Source of the DNA: an uncultured Clostridia bacterium
GTDB lineage: Bacteria; Bacillota; Clostridia; TANB77; CAG-465
Direction of reading: 5' to 3'
NCBI GenBank assembly: GCA_934132895.1
Contig: CAKPAG010000002.1
Span: 75,657 to 139,656, forward strand
DNA length: 64,000 bases
The notes beneath the pieces are model-generated. The model was not told the DNA's origin. It searched no databases and worked only from the letters and a program-made list of their open reading frames with translations. The translations under genes were made by a program, and so were the position numbers. This document shows, in pieces, positions 9,488 through 18,265 of the stretch (position 1 is its first letter; the number at the start of each line of letters is the position of its first letter).

Positions 9488-9685
9488 TTATTCAACACTA
9501 TTTTCTAATTTTTCTAAATCTTCATCACTTAATCTTAAAACTCTTGCAATTGATTCAATACTTATATTTTCTTTTAGCATTCTTTTGTATAATATCTTCT
9601 TTCCTTCCAACTGCAATTCATCTCTTACTTTTTTTATTTCCAAGGCTTCTTTTCTATTTAATTCTCTTATATAATCATTTACCAT
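9488..9685 (-). CDS. Small protein resembling the C-terminal segment of Rpn proteins
   Basis: A 65-aa, highly charged, probably helical protein with AGGAG before its ATG. Its end (ILYKRMLKENISIESIARVL) resembles the tail of the neighbouring nuclease (KKMLSEKMDIKKIASITGMS), the small helix-turn region that closes Rpn proteins. It sits 32 bases after the nuclease gene. It could be a separate RpnS-like antitoxin or regulator, or the remnant of a second rpn copy. The good ribosome site favours a real gene. Confidence 0.6.
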   Translation of the reverse strand: MVNDYIRELNRKEALEIKKVRDELQLEGKKILYKRMLKENISIESIARVLRLSDEDLEKLENSVE

Positions 9686-9717
9686 GGTCTAATCTTCTCC
9701 TTTCTTTACATAATAAA

Positions 9718-9999
9718 TTATTTTGCGGCAAGTTTTAATATTTCTTTTTTACTCATTCCTGTTATACTAGCTATTTTTTTAATATCCATTTTTTCACTTA
9801 GCATTTTTTTAATAATTCCGTTTATACCTATAATTTTTCCTTTAGTTAATCCCTCTTCATAGCTGCTTTTTATCCCAGAATAATAATCTCTTATTCCTCT
9901 TTCCTTTAACTCAGCTATTTTTCTTGTATTTTCATCTGCCACTAAATATTCCAATTCTTCCGCTGCTTCACGTATTTCTAAATGATTTTTCATAGCCAT
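9718..9999 (-). CDS. Internal in-frame small product of the Rpn gene (RpnS-like)
   Basis: Inside the nuclease gene a perfect Shine-Dalgarno, AGGAGGTGAAAATG, places an in-frame ATG at 9997-9999. It is stronger than most true gene starts here. The product would be the 93-aa C-terminal region, without nuclease residues, beginning MAMKNHLEIRE. Rpn proteins are known to be held in check by a small protein (RpnS) translated from within the same gene, and this site matches that arrangement. Expression itself is an inference. Confidence 0.6.
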   Translation of the reverse strand: MAMKNHLEIREAAEELEYLVADENTRKIAELKERGIRDYYSGIKSSYEEGLTKGKIIGINGIIKKMLSEKMDIKKIASITGMSKKEILKLAAK

Positions 10000-10566
10000 T
10001 TTCACCTCCTCTTTATGCTCTCCATTTATAAACAAAAGCCAAGCTTGTAATGGATCTTTAACATTAATTTTCTGTTTTCTAAATTTAGGTAATTCAATAA
10101 AAAAATACTTCTGGAAACAATTTAATTCAAATTCCTCATGATATTTTGCGACAAATTTACTCTCCGTTATATACTCATCATAAGGAAAGATATTATAATT
10201 TAAGAATATTATTTCTATTACTTGTTTTAATTTGCTATATTCTTCATTTTTATTTAATTCGTTTGCAAATATTTTACTTGAATAATATGTTGCTCTTTGA
10301 ATTATATAATTATCTCTTTCTCTTTGCATTTCAATATTTATTATTTTATTATCATCAACTAAAACCTTTAAATCTAATATACCTATTTTTTCATTAATTC
10401 CGCTTCTAGGTAAAGTTACTTGCTTTTCTACTTTTACTCTTTTTATTTTTTTATCATTTAGCAATGCTCTTAGAAAACTTTCCATAAACTTTTCATTACC
10501 TTTTTTAGAAAAAATTTCTTGAAACAAAATATCATTTTTTAACGTCAAATTATCTTTAGTATACAA
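9718..10566 (-). CDS. Rpn family recombination-promoting nuclease (PD-(D/E)XK)
   Basis: A 282-aa protein of the Rpn/PD-(D/E)XK transposase-like nuclease family. NDILFQEIFSKKGNE at the start, GILDLKV with the catalytic Asp and IINIEMQRERDNYIIQRA with the E-x-Q active-site strand are all visible. Family members are DNA endonucleases linked to horizontal transfer and anti-phage defence, and the full-length form can be toxic. It has its own promoter, AGGAGG before the ATG, and an internal start (see 9718-9999). Confidence 0.85.
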   Translation of the reverse strand: MYTKDNLTLKNDILFQEIFSKKGNEKFMESFLRALLNDKKIKRVKVEKQVTLPRSGINEKIGILDLKVLVDDNKIINIEMQRERDNYIIQRATYYSSKIFANELNKNEEYSKLKQVIEIIFLNYNIFPYDEYITESKFVAKYHEEFELNCFQKYFFIELPKFRKQKINVKDPLQAWLLFINGEHKEEVKMAMKNHLEIREAAEELEYLVADENTRKIAELKERGIRDYYSGIKSSYEEGLTKGKIIGINGIIKKMLSEKMDIKKIASITGMSKKEILKLAAK

Positions 10567-10665
10567 TTTTTAACCTCCTTTCTAAATTGCAATATATAGT
10601 GGATAAGGAGAAACTGTATGTTTGCCATTTAATTTAAGTTTATTTTAAATATTTAACTTATTTAT

Positions 10666-10694
10666 ATTATACAATTATTTTGTGTTTATTTCAA
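10666..10694 (-). promoter_or_regulatory. Promoter of the Rpn gene
   Basis: TTGAAA (10689-10694), a 17-base spacer and TATAAT (10666-10671) on the minus strand, leaving a 5' leader of about 90 bases before the nuclease gene. Confidence 0.7.
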
Positions 10695-10901
10695 CACTTA
10701 TAATGCTTTTTACTTAATTTTTGTTAGGATTGCTTTTAATAAAACTTTTTTGATAAAATAACTTAAATAAACTCATAAAGAAAAAATATTATGATTAAAA
10801 CGATTTTGAATGTGGTTATATTTCCTTTTCCACCATACATTATATACTAACATACTTTTTTAATTTGTAAATACTTTTATAGTTATTTCAAGACGTTCGA
10901 C

Positions 10902-10951
10902 AAAAATAGAGCCTTAATATGTAAATATTACATATTATAGACTCAATTTTT
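10902..10951 (-). terminator. Terminator of the penicillin-binding protein genes
   Basis: A long hairpin with a perfect inner stem TAATATGTAA / TTACATATTA and outer A/T arms with GAGTC/GGCTC pairing. It ends in a U run on the minus strand. Confidence 0.75.
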
Positions 10952-10979
10952 ATTTCATTATATACTAATATTATATATC

Positions 10980-13253
10980 TTAATTATTCTCAAACAAATC
11001 ATCATTCCAATCATTTTGATTATAATCATTGCTTGTATAATCAATGTTCTCTGTATCAGTGTTATTATTGCTAGCATAGGCATTGTCAGTTTCATTATTA
11101 GTATTATTTTTACTATATCCTCCACTTCCATTGTTATATATACTATCATCATTTTGGTTATTATCTTCGTAATAATAGTATGTATGTATAGAACAGTACG
11201 AAGTTGGTTTTGATTTTCCGCTTATATTTTTTTCTTCTGCGCAACCTTTTGAATAACAAGCTGAAGTAGCCAGGTCATGTGATACATTACATATCATCAC
11301 CTTTTCTAAAGCTTCTGATGTATCAAAGTCTTTTGGTGCTTGACCTTTTGAGATTTCATTTACAACAGTATTAAATAATTTCATTGATGTATATGGATAC
11401 GAACCATACTTTCTATATCCTATTGGCTTTGGAGTGTCATATCCATTCCAACAAGCTATTGTATAATATGGTGTAAATCCACAGAACCATTGATCTTTAT
11501 CATCATTTGTATTACCTGTTTTTCCTGCGATTGCCATTCCATTTGAGGACCATATTGAGCCTGCACCTGTACCAGAAGTTACAACATCTCTTAAGCAAAC
11601 TGTAAGAGAAGCTGCTGTACTCTTTTTCATAGCTCTTGTTGGCATATAGTTTTTGTATAGTACTTCTTTATCATTTCTATCTAAAACTTTAGTATAGAAT
11701 TTAGGTTCATTATAGTCTCCTCCATTTGCAATTGTTGCATATGCTGATGCCATTTCAAGTGGCGTAACACCATGTGTTAATCCTCCAAGTGAAAGTGGTG
11801 CTATATTTTTATCATCTTCTGTTAAACTTTTTAGTCCGCATCCTTTTGCAAAATTATATGCATAATCTACATCCACTTTCATATTTGCTCTAACAGCTGG
11901 CAAGTTCATAGATTGAGCTACTGCTTGTCTTACTGTTACGTTTCCTTTGAAATAACCATAATAGTTTTTTGGGCTCCATGAACCAATTGTTAATGGTGCA
12001 TCTTGCAAAATTGTTGAGGTATTTATTGCTCCTTTTTCAAAAGCAGGTCCATAAGCTCCTATTGGTTTCATACAAGAACCTGGTTGTCTATAACTTTGAG
12101 TAGCTCTATTAAATACGAAATTGGCTTCCTTTTTTCCTGCTCCACCAGATATACCAACTACATTTCCTGTAGAATTGTCCATAACTACCATAGCTGATTG
12201 CATAAAATCTCCATTTTTATCTGTATAGAATAAATAATCATTGTTATATGCATTATCTATTGCATTTTGAACTGACTGATCAAGTGTTGTATATATTTTG
12301 TAACCACTAGTATATACTTTTTTCTTTGCTTCTTCATAAGACATATTTTTCTCTTTTTGAAGATCTGATATAACTTGTTCTATAGCTGATTCAACAAAAT
12401 ATGATTTTATTTCTTGGTTAGTATTTCCCTTTACAAATGTTATATTTTCATTTTTAGCCTTTTCATATTCTTCAGCAGTAATTTTGTTTAATTCTAGCAT
12501 TTTTGAAAGTACTATGTCTTTTCTTTTCAACAATTTATTTCGTGCCTCATCAGATATATATGGATTAGTACTTTCAGGTGATTGTATAGCTGCTGCAAGT
12601 ACCGCTGATTCGCTTATGCTCAAATCTTTTACTGATTTATTAAAATATGTATTTGAAGCTACTTCTACTCCATATGCTCCTTCTCCAAAATATACAGTAT
12701 TTGCATATGTTTCAAATATATATTCTTTTGAATACTTTCCTTCAAGCATAGCTGCTCTATACCATTCTCTAAACTTTCTTGATATATTTGTTTCATCATC
12801 ATTAGTTATATTTTTAACAAGTTGTTGAGTTATAGTACTTCCGCCATAAGAAACTTCTCCGCCTTTAAATATATATGAAGCTGCTGCTCCAGCAGTTCTT
12901 TTTATATCTATTCCCTTATGTGAAAAGAATCTTTCATCTTCAATAGACACAATAGCATCTACTAGACTTTTAGGCATATTTTCATAAGAAACATGAATTC
13001 TATTTTCAAGTCCATGTATTCTATCTATCTCATTTCCATCTTTATCATATATAAATGTGGTAAGTGACATAGAGTTTATTGAATTTCCATTTAGTAAATC
13101 ATCTGTTCCTTCAGAATTTGAAAAAACTCCAATAAAGCTGCTAAGTACTAAGAATGCAAATACAAATACTGTTATTAATATACTTAGTAATATAACCTTT
13201 CTTTTTTTATGATTATTTTGTACATTTGCTACGTTTTTTTCTACATTTTTCAT
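10980..13253 (-). CDS. Class A penicillin-binding protein (PBP1a-like) with Asn-rich tail
   Basis: A 757-aa bifunctional peptidoglycan synthase. One membrane helix (about 19-42) is followed by a GT51 glycosyltransferase domain (SIEDERFFSHKGIDIKRT, GGSTITQQLVKNI) and a transpeptidase domain with S-C-M-K (PGSCMKPI), SMN and KTG (GKTGNTND). It polymerises and crosslinks glycan outside the membrane. After the catalytic domain come several Cys residues and a tail of about 70 residues rich in Asn, Asp and Tyr that its paralogue upstream lacks. AAGGGA precedes the ATG. Confidence 0.93.
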   Translation of the reverse strand: MKNVEKNVANVQNNHKKRKVILLSILITVFVFAFLVLSSFIGVFSNSEGTDDLLNGNSINSMSLTTFIYDKDGNEIDRIHGLENRIHVSYENMPKSLVDAIVSIEDERFFSHKGIDIKRTAGAAASYIFKGGEVSYGGSTITQQLVKNITNDDETNISRKFREWYRAAMLEGKYSKEYIFETYANTVYFGEGAYGVEVASNTYFNKSVKDLSISESAVLAAAIQSPESTNPYISDEARNKLLKRKDIVLSKMLELNKITAEEYEKAKNENITFVKGNTNQEIKSYFVESAIEQVISDLQKEKNMSYEEAKKKVYTSGYKIYTTLDQSVQNAIDNAYNNDYLFYTDKNGDFMQSAMVVMDNSTGNVVGISGGAGKKEANFVFNRATQSYRQPGSCMKPIGAYGPAFEKGAINTSTILQDAPLTIGSWSPKNYYGYFKGNVTVRQAVAQSMNLPAVRANMKVDVDYAYNFAKGCGLKSLTEDDKNIAPLSLGGLTHGVTPLEMASAYATIANGGDYNEPKFYTKVLDRNDKEVLYKNYMPTRAMKKSTAASLTVCLRDVVTSGTGAGSIWSSNGMAIAGKTGNTNDDKDQWFCGFTPYYTIACWNGYDTPKPIGYRKYGSYPYTSMKLFNTVVNEISKGQAPKDFDTSEALEKVMICNVSHDLATSACYSKGCAEEKNISGKSKPTSYCSIHTYYYYEDNNQNDDSIYNNGSGGYSKNNTNNETDNAYASNNNTDTENIDYTSNDYNQNDWNDDLFENN

Positions 13254-13300
13254 ACAAAATCCCTTATCTTTCTTTTATATTTTTTCCTTTCTTTAATTTT

Positions 13301-15268
13301 TTAAAAACCTTTTATTTCTTTATCTTTACATATATCATTCATTACACTATTAAATAGCTTCATTGCTGTATATGGATATGATCCATATTTTCTATATCCT
13401 ATTGTTCTTGGAATATCATATCCATTCCAACAAGCTATTGTATAATATGGTGTAAATCCACAAAACCACTGGTCTTTATCATCATTACTATTTCCTGTTT
13501 TTCCTACCACTGGCATATTGCCAACTTTTATACTTCCATATCCTGTTCCATAAGTTATTACATCTTGCAAGCATGTTGTAAGCATAGTTGCAGTTGACTC
13601 TTTCATTACTCTTTTAGAATCTGAAGCCTTAAACAAGATTTCTTTTCCTGTACTATCTAAAACTTTAGTATAAAATTTTGGTGAATTATATATTCCTTTA
13701 TTTGCAATTGTTGCATACGCATTTGCCATTTCAAGTGGTGTCACTCCATGAGTTAAACCTCCAAGTGCAAGTGGTGCGATATCTTTATCTGCAGCTGTTA
13801 AACTTTTTAGTCCACAATTTTTAGCAAAGTCAAATGCAAAAGAAGTGTCTACTAACATATTTGCTCTAACAGCTGGTGTATTCATTGATAGTGCTATTGC
13901 ACGCCTTACTGTTACAAAGCCATTAAAATAATGATAATAGTTTTGAGGTGACCAATCTCTAATTGTTATAGGGGCGTCTTCTATATATGAATTTTCATTT
14001 AATTTTTCCATTTCGAAAGCAGGTCCATAAGCTCCTATTGGTTTCATACACGAACCAGGTTGCCTATAACTTTGTGTTGCTCTATTTAGACTTAAGTTTT
14101 CTTCTTTCTTAGATGCTCCTCCTATAAGTCCTACTACATTACCATTTGTATGGTCCATAACAACCATAGCTGATTGCATAAAATCTCCGTTTGCCTCTGT
14201 ATAGAAAAGGTAGCCATTGTTATATGCATTGTCTATTGCATTTTGAACTGACTGATCAAGTGTTGTATATATCCTATATCCACTAGTGTATACTTTTTTC
14301 TTTGCTTCTTCATAAGATATATTTTCCTTTTCTCTTAAATCTGCTATCATTTGTTCTATAACAGCATCAACAAAATATGATTTTATTGTATTTCCATCTT
14401 CTTGCTTTTTAAACTCAATATTTGTATTAATAGCTTCATTATATTCTAAAGTAGTTATTTTACCAAGTTCTAGCATTTTTGCAAGTACAACATTTTTTCT
14501 ATCTAATAATCTTTTCCTACATTCATCACTTGTATACGGGTTAGTACTTTCAGGTGATTGTATAGCTGCAGCAAGTACTGCTGATTCACTTAAATTTACA
14601 TCCTTTAAACTTTTCCCAAAGTACTTTTTAGATGCTACTTCAAATCCATAAGCTCCTTCTCCCATATATATAGTATTTATATACTCTTCAAATATTTTTT
14701 CCTTTGAAAAATTACTTTCAAGTACATAAGCCCTATACCATTCTCTTATTTTTCTTTTTATATTAGTTTCTTTATCTTCTGTTATATTTTTTACAAGCTG
14801 TTGGGTAATTGTACTACCACCAAAATCTGAATTTCCGTTGTTAGTCAAATATGTATAAGCCGCACCAAAAGTTCTTTTTAAATCAACTCCTTTGTGTTCA
14901 AAAAATCTTTCATCTTCAATAGACACTACTGCATCTACAACAGATTTTGGAATTTCATCATATTTTAATTCTATTCTATTTTCATTTCCATATAAAACAT
15001 CTATTTTATTTCCGTCCTTATCATACATAAATGTAGAAAGGTCAAGTTTTGAAATCTCTCCAGTAGAAACTTTTGCTACAAAGTCTGCACAATTATCTAT
15101 CTCTTCAGCAACTATATCTGAAACTTTTACACCTATATATATACAACCTGCAAATACTACTAAGAATACACATAAGAAAAATATTGATATAATCTTCAAT
15201 ACTTTTCTACTTTTTTTGTATTTAGCAGGTAAATTCTTATCCTTTCCTTTTCTTTTTCTTTCACTCAT
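13301..15268 (-). CDS. Class A penicillin-binding protein (PBP1a-like), paralogue
   Basis: A 655-aa tandem paralogue of the following gene, with the same order: membrane helix (about 24-48), GT51 (SIEDERFFEHKGVDLKRT, GGSTITQQLVKNI) and transpeptidase (PGSCMKPI, SMN, GKTGNSND). Many blocks are near-identical between the two, such as KKVYTSGYRIYTTLDQSVQN, so the pair arose by duplication. It ends shortly after the transpeptidase domain, without the Asn-rich tail. Both genes probably share the promoter upstream of this one. Confidence 0.93.
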   Translation of the reverse strand: MSERKRKGKDKNLPAKYKKSRKVLKIISIFFLCVFLVVFAGCIYIGVKVSDIVAEEIDNCADFVAKVSTGEISKLDLSTFMYDKDGNKIDVLYGNENRIELKYDEIPKSVVDAVVSIEDERFFEHKGVDLKRTFGAAYTYLTNNGNSDFGGSTITQQLVKNITEDKETNIKRKIREWYRAYVLESNFSKEKIFEEYINTIYMGEGAYGFEVASKKYFGKSLKDVNLSESAVLAAAIQSPESTNPYTSDECRKRLLDRKNVVLAKMLELGKITTLEYNEAINTNIEFKKQEDGNTIKSYFVDAVIEQMIADLREKENISYEEAKKKVYTSGYRIYTTLDQSVQNAIDNAYNNGYLFYTEANGDFMQSAMVVMDHTNGNVVGLIGGASKKEENLSLNRATQSYRQPGSCMKPIGAYGPAFEMEKLNENSYIEDAPITIRDWSPQNYYHYFNGFVTVRRAIALSMNTPAVRANMLVDTSFAFDFAKNCGLKSLTAADKDIAPLALGGLTHGVTPLEMANAYATIANKGIYNSPKFYTKVLDSTGKEILFKASDSKRVMKESTATMLTTCLQDVITYGTGYGSIKVGNMPVVGKTGNSNDDKDQWFCGFTPYYTIACWNGYDIPRTIGYRKYGSYPYTAMKLFNSVMNDICKDKEIKGF

Positions 15269-15316
15269 TATATATCTTCCTATCTATTTAAATCTCTTTC
15301 AAATACTTCATATTAA

Positions 15317-15345
15317 ATTATATACCATTTTACATAAAAAATCAA
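15317..15345 (-). promoter_or_regulatory. Promoter of the tandem PBP genes
   Basis: TTGATT (15340-15345), a 17-base spacer and TATAAT (15317-15322) on the minus strand. Confidence 0.7.
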
Positions 15346-15441
15346 TAATTTCAAGCATTTTTTTGACTAAATATATATAATTTTTTTGACTTTTCTATAA
15401 GAATAAATTTTATACTTATAACATATGATATATTAAATAAA

Positions 15442-15472
15442 AAGTAGCCTTTAAATTATATTAAGACTACTT
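15442..15472 (-). terminator. Hairpin, terminator-like on the minus strand
   Basis: Arms AAGTAG / CTACTT with partial inner pairing. On the minus strand it is followed by TTTTTATTTAA. No minus-strand gene ends here, so it may shield the PBP promoter from read-through. Confidence 0.35.
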
Positions 15473-15618
15473 AAGTTATATATTATAAAAAAGAAGGGGG
15501 GTAAACATTTTTTAACGTTTACATTATTATTATTTCATAAAAATTAATTTTTATACTAATTTTTTTAAAATATAAAAAATTAGTGATATTAATAAAATAA
15601 TCTTTTAAGGAGGTAAAC

Positions 15619-15831
15619 ATGGAAAAAAATCAACCATACTATGATCCATATAATTTTAATGCAAATCAAATACCTATGCCCCAACAAGATATAGCACCTG
15701 GTATAGAAGCAATAAACCCTGCAATGTATTATGAGCAACAATATATGTATTATAGATATTTAACCCAAATGCTTGAGTATAAAACTAGACTTAAAGAATA
15801 TGAAAGACTATCTCAAGAAGAAAAGAAATAA
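15619..15831 (+). CDS. Small Tyr/Gln/Pro-rich protein, unknown
   Basis: A 70-aa protein with a perfect AAGGAGG ribosome site 6 bases before the ATG. The first half is rich in Pro, Gln, Tyr and Asn (NQIPMPQQDIAPGIEAINPA). The second half has YYEQQYMYYRYL and ends in a charged helix-like KTRLKEYERLSQEEKK. It has no signal peptide and no known motif. The composition recalls small spore- or envelope-associated proteins, but no function can be assigned. It is followed by a strong terminator, so it is a single-gene unit. Confidence 0.7.
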   Translation: MEKNQPYYDPYNFNANQIPMPQQDIAPGIEAINPAMYYEQQYMYYRYLTQMLEYKTRLKEYERLSQEEKK

Positions 15832-15834
15832 AAA

Positions 15835-15871
15835 AAGGATATAGAGCTTAAATATAAGTATCTATATCCTT
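15835..15871. terminator. Bidirectional terminator
   Basis: AAGGATATAGA / TATCTATATCCTT stem between two convergent genes, with T runs on both sides. It serves the 70-aa gene on the plus strand and the 141-aa gene on the minus strand. Confidence 0.8.
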
Positions 15872-15901
15872 CTTTTATATAAAGAGAGGTGAGTAGCATA
15901 A

Positions 15902-16327
15902 TTAGAATATGGTTTCACTTATTGCAAACCCCATTTTATCATTTATAATCTCTTCATCACCAACGTATTCTTGTAATATATGTTCAAATTTTTTTGTATA
16001 CATAGATTTACCATAGTAGCAATAAATTGCAGGATGAATAGCATAAGTAAATTGCTCCCCGTATCTATCTTCTGCATATTTCAAAAGTTCCATAAATACA
16101 TTGATGTCATTTGTTTCTGTTTCAATAGTTTCATCACATCCGAAAGGAAAGTTTATATCATCCTGGCTTATAGCCACATTTCTCATAATTATAACTATAT
16201 TTTTTTCACTATCGAAAGTTAAAGCTACTTCAACTAAAATTTTTTTATATTTTTGTTTTTCTTTTTCATCTAACTCTTCAAACTCATTCCGAGCTTCCAA
16301 CAACTTTTTTCTTAATAGTTCTTTCAT
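15902..16327 (-). CDS. Unknown 141-aa cytosolic protein
   Basis: I do not recognise the family. The first 30 residues are a charged helix (MKELLRKKLLEARNEFEELD). The rest looks like a compact alpha/beta domain with several aromatic residues (YGEQFTYAIHPAIYCYYGK). There is no membrane segment. GGAGG precedes the ATG and a consensus promoter lies upstream. Residue 13 is Arg encoded by the very rare CGG (16289-16291), here apparently read in frame after GCU, because a +1 shift would meet a stop shortly after. Confidence 0.75.
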   Translation of the reverse strand: MKELLRKKLLEARNEFEELDEKEKQKYKKILVEVALTFDSEKNIVIIMRNVAISQDDINFPFGCDETIETETNDINVFMELLKYAEDRYGEQFTYAIHPAIYCYYGKSMYTKKFEHILQEYVGDEEIINDKMGFAISETIF

Positions 16328-16375
16328 AATAATACCTCCATTTGTTAATATTTTTTTAAAGTAACATGTAAGGTA

Positions 16376-16404
16376 ATTATAGCACTATTTTAAAGTTATG
16401 TCAA
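16376..16404 (-). promoter_or_regulatory. Promoter of the 141-aa gene
   Basis: TTGACA (16399-16404), 17 bases, TATAAT (16376-16381) on the minus strand: a full consensus promoter. Confidence 0.8.
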
Positions 16405-16422
16405 GATAGGAAGAATACAGAA

Positions 16423-17163
16423 TCAGATAGTTGCTCCTCCATCCACTGGAATTATAGCACCCGTAATATACGAAGCTTTTTCAGAAGCTAAGAATACAGC
16501 TAGATTTGCAACGTCTGATACACTTCCCATTTTTTCAATTGGTAAATCGTTTACAAAAGATTGTTTTTCTTCTAAACTTAAGTGATCATTCATTTCCGTG
16601 TCAATAATGCCAGGAGTTATTGCATTAACTCTAATATTTGATGGCCCTAATTCTTTAGCTAATGCCTTAGTCATGCCATTAAGTCCCGCTTTCATTGTAG
16701 AATAGTTTGATTCCACAGAGGCACCTGTAACTCCCCAAATAGATGATATATTTATAATACATCCCTTTTGATTTTTTAGCATATATTTTTTCAAAGCAGA
16801 CTGAATTAAATTAAAGGCTCCAAGTAGTGTAACTTCAAACATTTTTCTCAAGTCATCTTCTTTAATATCTATAAACAACTTATACTCACAAATTCCAGCA
16901 TTATTTACTATTACATCTACATTTCCAAACTTTAACAGGCAAAATTCAATCATCTTGTCTACTTCTTCTCTTTTAGTCACATCTGCTTTAAATATTTCAA
17001 CATTACATTCTTCTTTTATAAGCTCTTCTTTTATTTTATTAGCTTCTTTTTCAGAAGTTCTATAGTTTATTAATACATTGTAATCTTCATAAGCAAACTT
17101 TTTTGCTATTTCTCTGCCTATACCTTTAGCTGCTCCAGTAATTATAGCTGTTTTACGCATCAT
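16423..17163 (-). CDS. SDR-family oxidoreductase (FabG-like)
   Basis: A 246-aa classical short-chain dehydrogenase. TGAAKGIGREIA is the cofactor loop, NNAG is present, and Ser, Tyr and Lys of the active site are in NISSIWGVTGASVESNYSTM and the following K. The PVDGG end is typical of 3-oxoacyl-ACP reductase relatives. It is the last gene of a GT4/flippase-like/SDR trio, overlapping the previous stop, so its substrate may be lipid- or sugar-linked rather than an ordinary fatty-acid intermediate. FabG is the nearest well-known name, but I would not transfer it. Confidence 0.8.
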   Translation of the reverse strand: MMRKTAIITGAAKGIGREIAKKFAYEDYNVLINYRTSEKEANKIKEELIKEECNVEIFKADVTKREEVDKMIEFCLLKFGNVDVIVNNAGICEYKLFIDIKEDDLRKMFEVTLLGAFNLIQSALKKYMLKNQKGCIINISSIWGVTGASVESNYSTMKAGLNGMTKALAKELGPSNIRVNAITPGIIDTEMNDHLSLEEKQSFVNDLPIEKMGSVSDVANLAVFLASEKASYITGAIIPVDGGATI

Positions 17164-18265
17164 TTAAATCTACTCCTTGAGTGTTAAGATTTATTCTCTT
17201 ATCACTTTTTTTATTATTTATAAATAGGAAAATTGCACCAACCACAATCGGTAAATAAAATGTATATATTCTCCAAGTAAGTATAGCCATATTTATAGTA
17301 CCATTTTCAAAAAATGTATTAAATATTACTAAAAACCCACCTTCTGCTGCTATACCAGCACCTGGTATTGGAATAAATGCCATAACCATCATTAAAAATG
17401 CTTGAGCTGAAATAATATTAATAACTGAAGCGCCATACTGTCCAAAAGCCCTATATACCGCATAAGTTACAAAGAAAAATACTGTAAGTTGTATAAATGA
17501 ATAAATAGTCAGTCTAGTAATCATCCATTTTTCTTTTTTTATAATTTGGAATTGCTTATTAAAACTATTTATGCTAGTTTTTAGTTTTTCCAACTTCTTA
17601 TCAACGTTTTTTAAAACTCTTATTTTGCCAAGTAATTTATAAAAATAACTTACTATTTTATATACAAATTTTTTATTTATTCCTATCGAAACCAAAAATA
17701 TTATTATTGCAAAATTAACTAAGAAACCAATTAAAGCTAAATATACAAAATTACTAACTAAACTTTTAAAATATGAATATTTAAATACTATTAGCAATAA
17801 TGTATATGCTACTAATGTAGCTTGATACACAATAAATTTTATAAGTAAAATACTTGCACTATTTGAAAGTTTTTTTCCTTCATTAACCATAGCAACAGCT
17901 TGCATTGGTTGACCACCTGAAGAAAACGGTGTAATACAGTTAAAAAGCTGTCCTATCATAGATACTCTAAGAGAACTAAAAAAATTCTGACTTTTATATG
18001 TTTTTTTAGTAACCACATACAAACATAATGATTCTAATAGCCAATATATAACCATACAAATAAAGCCTATTAAAAGCCAGTTATAATTTAAATTTTTAAT
18101 CACATGTACCATAGTTTCCATATCATCTACTGCAAACATATATATAAGTAAGCCTACGAATATAACAGCTACAATTATTATATTTATAACATTCGTAGAT
18201 ACCTTGCCTATTTTATTCTTCTTATTTTCTATTTTAGTCTTATTATTATTCTTTTTACTAAACAT
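17153..18265 (-). CDS. Flippase-like membrane protein (UPF0104 / LPG synthase TM family)
   Basis: A 370-aa integral membrane protein with about eight helices. The family pattern is visible: a PFSSGGQPMQA motif in the first half and FIPIPGAGIAAEGG in the second, as in the flippase-like half of MprF and in AglD relatives. Such proteins often move or handle lipid-linked sugars. The start overlaps the glycosyltransferase gene before it and the end overlaps the SDR gene after it, so the three are co-translated. Confidence 0.8.
   Translation of the reverse strand: MFSKKNNNKTKIENKKNKIGKVSTNVINIIIVAVIFVGLLIYMFAVDDMETMVHVIKNLNYNWLLIGFICMVIYWLLESLCLYVVTKKTYKSQNFFSSLRVSMIGQLFNCITPFSSGGQPMQAVAMVNEGKKLSNSASILLIKFIVYQATLVAYTLLLIVFKYSYFKSLVSNFVYLALIGFLVNFAIIIFLVSIGINKKFVYKIVSYFYKLLGKIRVLKNVDKKLEKLKTSINSFNKQFQIIKKEKWMITRLTIYSFIQLTVFFFVTYAVYRAFGQYGASVINIISAQAFLMMVMAFIPIPGAGIAAEGGFLVIFNTFFENGTINMAILTWRIYTFYLPIVVGAIFLFINNKKSDKRINLNTQGVDLNDA

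Larger units (their letters stand above)
10567..10979. other. Gene-free stretch between Rpn gene and PBP gene
   Basis: This AT-rich stretch holds the Rpn promoter (10666-10694) and the PBP terminator (10902-10951). Nothing else could be recognised in either strand. Confidence 0.6.
15269..15618. other. Divergent intergenic region
   Basis: This region lies between the divergent PBP and 70-aa genes. It holds the PBP promoter (15317-15345), a hairpin (15442-15472), a second weak hairpin with arms GTAAACATT / ACGTTTAC near 15500-15521 just after a run of six Gs, and the AAGGAGG ribosome site of the next gene. No clear promoter for the 70-aa gene was found. Confidence 0.5.
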
